This document shows positions 60,501 through 64,000 of a stretch of 64,000 nucleotides of DNA, in pieces. The notes beneath the pieces are model-generated. The model saw nothing but the letters and a program-made list of their open reading frames with translations. It was not told where the DNA came from and did no database searches. The DNA comes from Apostichopus japonicus. Lineage: Eukaryota > Echinodermata > Holothuroidea > Aspidochirotida > Stichopodidae. Position 1 is the first letter of the stretch, and each line of letters starts with the position of its first letter. The stretch is taken from the NCBI RefSeq assembly GCF_037975245.1, contig NC_092580.1, positions 22,180,501 to 22,244,500 of the forward strand, read 5' to 3'. Position numbers and translations under genes: made by a program.

Positions 60501-63500
60501 TCATAGATATATCATTCATGCTCTTTCGTTCGGTGTACTCGATTACGGTGAATATTTCTTTCATGGCCGTGGCTATTCTTACGACCAGGAGTAACAATTA
60601 TTTATAAACTATTCTTACGAAATCGGCGAATTTCCGGTTACGCATGCGCAGTAAAGTAAATAAAGCAACTGCGCATGCAGTAGGGGTAACCCTAACCCTA
60701 ACCCCTAACCCTAACCGGAAATTATTGTTACTGCTGGTCGAAAAAATAGCCACGTTAAAGCAACTGCGCATGCGTAATCGGAAATGATTGTTACTCCTAG
60801 TCGTAAAAATAGCCACTTCGTTCTTTCATACCATGATGTTTCTTGCTGACACGAGAACACGTGTATCAAACATGTTCATATGCGCATATATACATCAACT
60901 TTAGTTTCTATCTCTATGTATGTTACTCGGTTTTATTCCATAGCCTATAGTATTTTCAACATGTAGGCCTAACTTTCGCGAATAATTCAATTGGTCATGG
61001 TTTTGTTATAACAATATATTATTAATTAATATTCTTACAAACATATAATGTGGCATTGAATTAATTTTATTTTGTGAGGATGGCTCTTCATCTCATTTGT
61101 TTTGATATAGGCCAACGTACTTAATTACTCTATTTCTAAATGAACTCATGGAAAACGAGAATTGGAACTCACTTTGCAGGAATGTAATTCGATGTGCCCT
61201 AATTTCAGCATCTGTCACTGGACTTACGGATGGATAAACATACAGACACACAACAGTATACACGAATATGCTCGGATAAAACAGTAGGCAAGGGTCTGCA
61301 AGCAAAATCGATAGACTTGTCTCAACCTGTTGTACACTTCCTAAGCTACTTTCCTCATCAAGTATTTCACTTGAGTAAATCTGTGTAGTTTGTTTCGTGT
61401 TGCTAAATATGTGCTAGCTCACACTACCAAAGGCTACATAGGCCTACCCATCCGCCTCGGTCCGATTCCACGAATGCGGTCTAATCCGAGCTTGAGAATA
61501 CATCACAAGCATGTGTTTTCGTATAGTTATATATGTGTGACTCAGTGGTCTTGCGGTATTGCGGTGTTTCTGGCAATTTGTGACAGTCCACTTTGCGAGT
61601 CGCAGCCTCACATGATCAACGCCGCACTTTTACGCATACCCGTTGAAGCGCGTCGCCCTCTGCACACTGGCACATGGATTCACGTGCCCATCGGCTGGAC
61701 CTATAATACTGTTTGAGTATTCAAGTACTACACCTAGCCAATTTACCCATATTCAGTACATTTGCTGTGTGTGATAATCTCATTCAAAATCTGTTGGCTC
61801 GTTTTCGAAAAGCTGTTTCGTTTCCAAGAAATATATACACATTTGGGGAAGCTCACTGAATATGTGCAAACTATGACGTGGAGTGCTGCGCTCATCGAAA
61901 TTTCTAAAGTTCGTCCTTAATAAGTTAAGCTCTAATTAGAAGCCCACATATATCATTTGAATAATGTAATGTTCAATTTTTCAAGGAAGACAATAAAATA
62001 TTTCAAATAATCGCCTTTAGGCCACAAACCTGTGTTCAGTGTCCTTGAAACGAAGGTTGTAAAAACGATGGATAACATAATCGAAATTTAGGCAGTCACT
62101 ATCTTTACATCGTCAATGTGCATAATTAGCTAATGTTTATTCAATAATAACACTAGAATTAAGAAAATACTTGTAAAATAGTCAATCTTTGAGGGAGTTT
62201 TTTGACTGGAGATTTAATCTTGTTAAGACCCTAGTATGAATAGCGTAGTGTACCTTCTTTTTCACAAAGCTATTTTCCCGTATCTATTTGCTGTACTGCA
62301 CAGAGAATGCCCGCGACAACGTTTTCGATTGATACGAATTCACGCCCTCTTTAGAGAAATGTCCAAGACGTTTGTATCGGACAGATCCTCGTGCATGTCA
62401 AAAACAGTGAGCAAGCACATTCGTGGTAGGCAGAAACGGACTCTGAGGCATGTACAGTTTCACGCGAGAAAAAGAGTATTACGAACGACTTGGCTAGGAC
62501 TATGGGAGTTGCAGCTATTTTCGTGAATTAGGACAATGTTCTTGATAGGTGTCCGTAGACCTTTTAGGGGATTTGAGCAAGCTATCTGAAACGATCAACC
62601 TTAAAGTGGTTCGCTACATACTTATGCAATGCCCAAGACTCAATGTTGGCCGGGCAGGAGGAAATTTCCGGTCTTGGATTGCTATCTGTAGAGAGTAGAG
62701 CAAAAATTCATTAGGTTAAACCATGCACATAAAATCTTTAACAACTATAGTTCTCCCTAGCTCACCACTAATTTAACCAAAACCTCTGTTATTCATAATC
62801 AGGGTACTCGATCAAAGCATCCCAATTTCTATGTTATTGATTCTAAGGGTTGTGTTAGCTCTACTTTCTACTTCACGGCAATTCAGGATTGGAAAGCTCT
62901 TCCAAATCATATTAAATCCAACAACCCTTCTAGTCTTTTTAAAGCTGAGTTAGGGAAGTATCTCATCTTATATGGGGTGTGGGGAGGGGGAGGCACATTT
63001 CTGAAATATGTGCAATATGTGCGTTTTAGAGTTTTATTTATTAGTTTTATTGGAATTTACCATTGAAAGTGCAGCTTTTTGTCCTTAGGGCCCGATTGGA
63101 AATGGGCCGACGTTCTGTCAGCCCAATGGGTTTATAGCTCCTGTTACTCTTTTCGTTCTTTTCAATCTGTTCCGTTCTATTATGTCATCTATGTTATTTT
63201 TTGCATCTTAAACAATCTGAGTGCGAACAAAACAAACACACAAACAAACTTTACGGCTGTAAAGTAAATGTTGACTTTATTACTATGTATTACGTCATAC
63301 ATGCAATCGACTTAAGTTACGTCACAGTACACTGTATACGTTAATTCTTGTCACTCCAGAAGCTTTGATTTTTATCTTCATTATCCTCTATTTTCAGGTT
63401 TCATTTCCAGATATTTTTGCCGAGCCGACAGGACTTCACAGTGACGACAAAGTATGGGTGTGTACGTACAAAACTTACAACGGTAGTAAGTTCTTGTGTT

Positions 63501-63766
63501 ATAGGATATGCACCTACATATGCGCGGTCCCTGCAGCTTTCATCTGGGGTATCACATTCGCCTGTTTAGCATTTTGTCACATCTGGTATGTCGTGCCTTT
63601 CTTGAAAGCCTTCCTCATTGAATTGAAATGTATTGGAAAAGTCTTCATGCTCTGTGTCAAGTCATTCTGTGATCCTATTTACACCTCCATTGGGCTCATT
63701 TATTCAAGAATTAGAGTCAATTTTATACGGTCTGACGGCAATGGCGGTGGACAGTATCCGGTATGA
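57337..63766 (+). CDS. CAV: Caveolin, isoform A (189 residues)
   Basis: Caveolins are hairpin membrane proteins that oligomerise, bind cholesterol and shape caveolae. Exon A (57337-57537, residues 1-67) joins the common exon C (63398-63766, residues 68-189), both phase 0. The acidic N-terminus ends in LDQRDPQGLHDEDHSDLK, matching the vertebrate 'NRDPK.LNDD' segment. Then come the signature FPDIFAEP (70-77; vertebrate FEDVIAEP), the scaffolding domain DKVWVCTYKTYNGSKFLCYR, and the intramembrane hairpin with AAFIWGITFACLAFCHIW and conserved Pro112 and Pro134. Cys145 and Cys158 align with two of the three palmitoylated cysteines of human CAV1; the third is Phe here. The length is close to the 178 residues of CAV1. 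A TTG-initiated extension upstream was rejected in favour of the ATG. Confidence 0.9.
57538..60108 (+). other. Caveolin intron between first exons A and B
   Basis: 2.6 kb. Contains poly-C/G runs (58,350; 58,881; 58,925), the second copy of a dispersed repeat (59,215-59,325) and, by inference, the promoter for exon B at its right end. Minus-strand frames at 58,971-59,210 and 59,502-59,882 are not recognised. Confidence 0.6.
59215..59325 (+). repeat. Dispersed repeat, copy 2 of 2
   Basis: Shares 'cagagatccttgtgaagaac', 'aactccctcaaacagcta' and 'gattttgtaagtctgtgatg' with 14,781-14,890. Ends not defined. Confidence 0.5.
60109..60420 (+). CDS. CAV: Caveolin alternative first exon B (isoform B, 226 residues)
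   Basis: 104 codons from ATG (MADNIETKVYASKASGARVI) to GATATCTTA|GTGAGT, phase 0, so it can join the same exon C. Like exon A it starts Met-Ala-Asp and ends with a caveolin-type segment, STQDRDPQNINEDIL. The middle differs completely: Ser/Pro/Thr-rich with PPSGSIYATVGTHH and LPPPRTFTD. An own start codon implies a second promoter just upstream of 60.1 kb. An exon A-to-B-to-C product is unlikely because no acceptor precedes the B ATG that I can see. Confidence 0.82.
60569..60816. mobile_element. Inverted-repeat element carrying telomere-type repeats
   Basis: The left end GTGGCTATTCTTACGACC and right end (inverted) GTGGCTATTTTTACGACT match at 16 of 18, and each side carries a second, inner copy (60,608-60,651; 60,718-60,753). 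ACTGCGCATGCG-type palindromes recur inside. The centre (60,687-60,716) is five TAACCC units with one extra C. No target duplication was found, so the superfamily is open. Confidence 0.7.
60687..60716 (+). repeat. Interstitial telomere-type repeat (TAACCC)5
   Basis: TAACCC repeated five times with one inserted C and the last unit short by one base. This is the metazoan telomere hexamer, here inside the inverted-repeat element. Confidence 0.9.
62700..63250 (+). mobile_element. Degenerate LINE 3' end
   Basis: The plus strand reads IRLNHAHKIFNNYS, TKTSVIHNQGTRSKHPNFYV and FYFTAIQDWKALPNHIK, then SSLFKAELGKYLI. These are the C-terminal blocks of a CR1-like LINE reverse transcriptase ('LNH..KI.N', 'H...TR', 'AI.DW..LP..IK'). 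One stop interrupts it. A 3'UTR with 'gattggaaatgggccgacg' and an A/C-rich tail follows. Confidence 0.8.
63398..63766 (+). CDS. CAV: Caveolin common last exon C
   Basis: 122 codons from ATTTTCAG|GTTTCA to TGA at 63,764. It holds the signature, scaffolding and intramembrane domains and the C-terminal helix with conserved Cys in ELKC and SFCDP. It ends in a Gly-rich GNGGGQYPV, a little longer than vertebrate CAV1. No AATAAA is seen before the window ends. Confidence 0.93.
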   Translation, partial: VSFPDIFAEPTGLHSDDKVWVCTYKTYNGSKFLCYRICTYICAVPAAFIWGITFACLAFCHIWYVVPFLKAFLIELKCIGKVFMLCVKSFCDPIYTSIGLIYSRIRVNFIRSDGNGGGQYPV

Positions 63767-64000
63767 CAAGAGGATGCTTAATCGCGAGGATTAATTAGCA
63801 ATTTGTTAGATATTAACCATGCGGTTGTATACGGAGATAGCTTATCCTCCATAGGAATCTAAGATATAGCGAGAAGGATGGAGACACCCGCTAATTGATA
63901 ATATCGCAATTATATAGTTCTTTTATAATAGTATACAGTCAACGTAATGAGTCATACATAGATAGGGTTCGGTTCAGTGTTATTAAATCAATGTCATCGA
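63767..64000 (+). other. Caveolin 3'UTR side, window end
   Basis: AT-rich DNA after the caveolin stop. No poly-A signal identified in these 234 bases. Confidence 0.5.

Larger units (their letters stand above)
60421..63397 (+). other. Caveolin intron between exons B and C
   Basis: 3 kb. Holds an inverted-repeat element with telomere-type repeats (60,569-60,816) and a LINE relic (62,700-63,250). Frames at 61,390 and 62,236 are not recognised. Confidence 0.65.

Noticed and set aside
63079-63267. 62-codon plus-strand frame
   Set aside because: It is the 3'UTR of the LINE relic at 62.7-63.25 kb.

Overview
The window is nuclear DNA of an invertebrate metazoan. It is AT-rich, genes are split by introns of 0.2 to 6 kb, and the space between exons is full of degraded mobile elements. 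I infer a marine deuterostome, most likely an echinoderm: the caveolin and plexin families, the small adhesion-type receptor, the tRNA-derived SINE with a 'cttgggcaag' 3' domain and the LINE tails all fit, but no single marker proves it. I found no rRNA, intact tRNA gene or CRISPR array.

Layout. (1) 1-31,116: almost entirely non-coding. It holds an inverted-repeat DNA element (1,329-1,783), a ~150-bp tandem repeat (6.84-7.64 kb), one unexplained 182-codon reading frame (13,714-14,262, minus) and a few blocks that look like conserved regulatory DNA. It is probably intron of the plexin gene or sequence 3' of it. (2) 31,117-46,841, minus strand: the 5' part of a plexin gene, an axon-guidance receptor. 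I resolve a probable 5'UTR exon and seven coding exons with matching splice phases, giving about 615 residues: signal peptide, Sema domain, PSI domain, and a stretch running up to the start of a second PSI. The transmembrane and GAP parts were not found. (3) 46.9-50.7 kb: intergenic, with two decayed LINE 3' ends. (4) 50,746-56,468, plus strand: a complete seven-exon gene for a 376-residue seven-helix receptor of the adhesion (class B2) type. Its N-terminus is short and Ser/Thr-rich, and I see no GAIN/GPS module. (5) 57,337-63,766, plus strand: a caveolin gene with two alternative first coding exons (A at 57.3 kb, B at 60.1 kb). Either can join one common last exon in the same phase, predicting proteins of 189 and 226 residues.

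All three genes encode plasma-membrane proteins: a guidance receptor, a seven-helix receptor and a membrane scaffold. I see no evidence that they form one pathway; their closeness may be chance. The plexin and receptor genes diverge from a ~3.9 kb spacer. Receptor and caveolin lie head to tail 0.87 kb apart.

The most notable structures are the two interchangeable caveolin first exons; the miniature adhesion-type receptor; a minisatellite in a plexin intron that has copied the authentic 5' splice site about nine times; a 1.69-kb hAT-like element with 8-bp target duplications, dense subterminal repeats and a palindromic TTAA element nested inside it; and an inverted-repeat element carrying telomere-type repeats.
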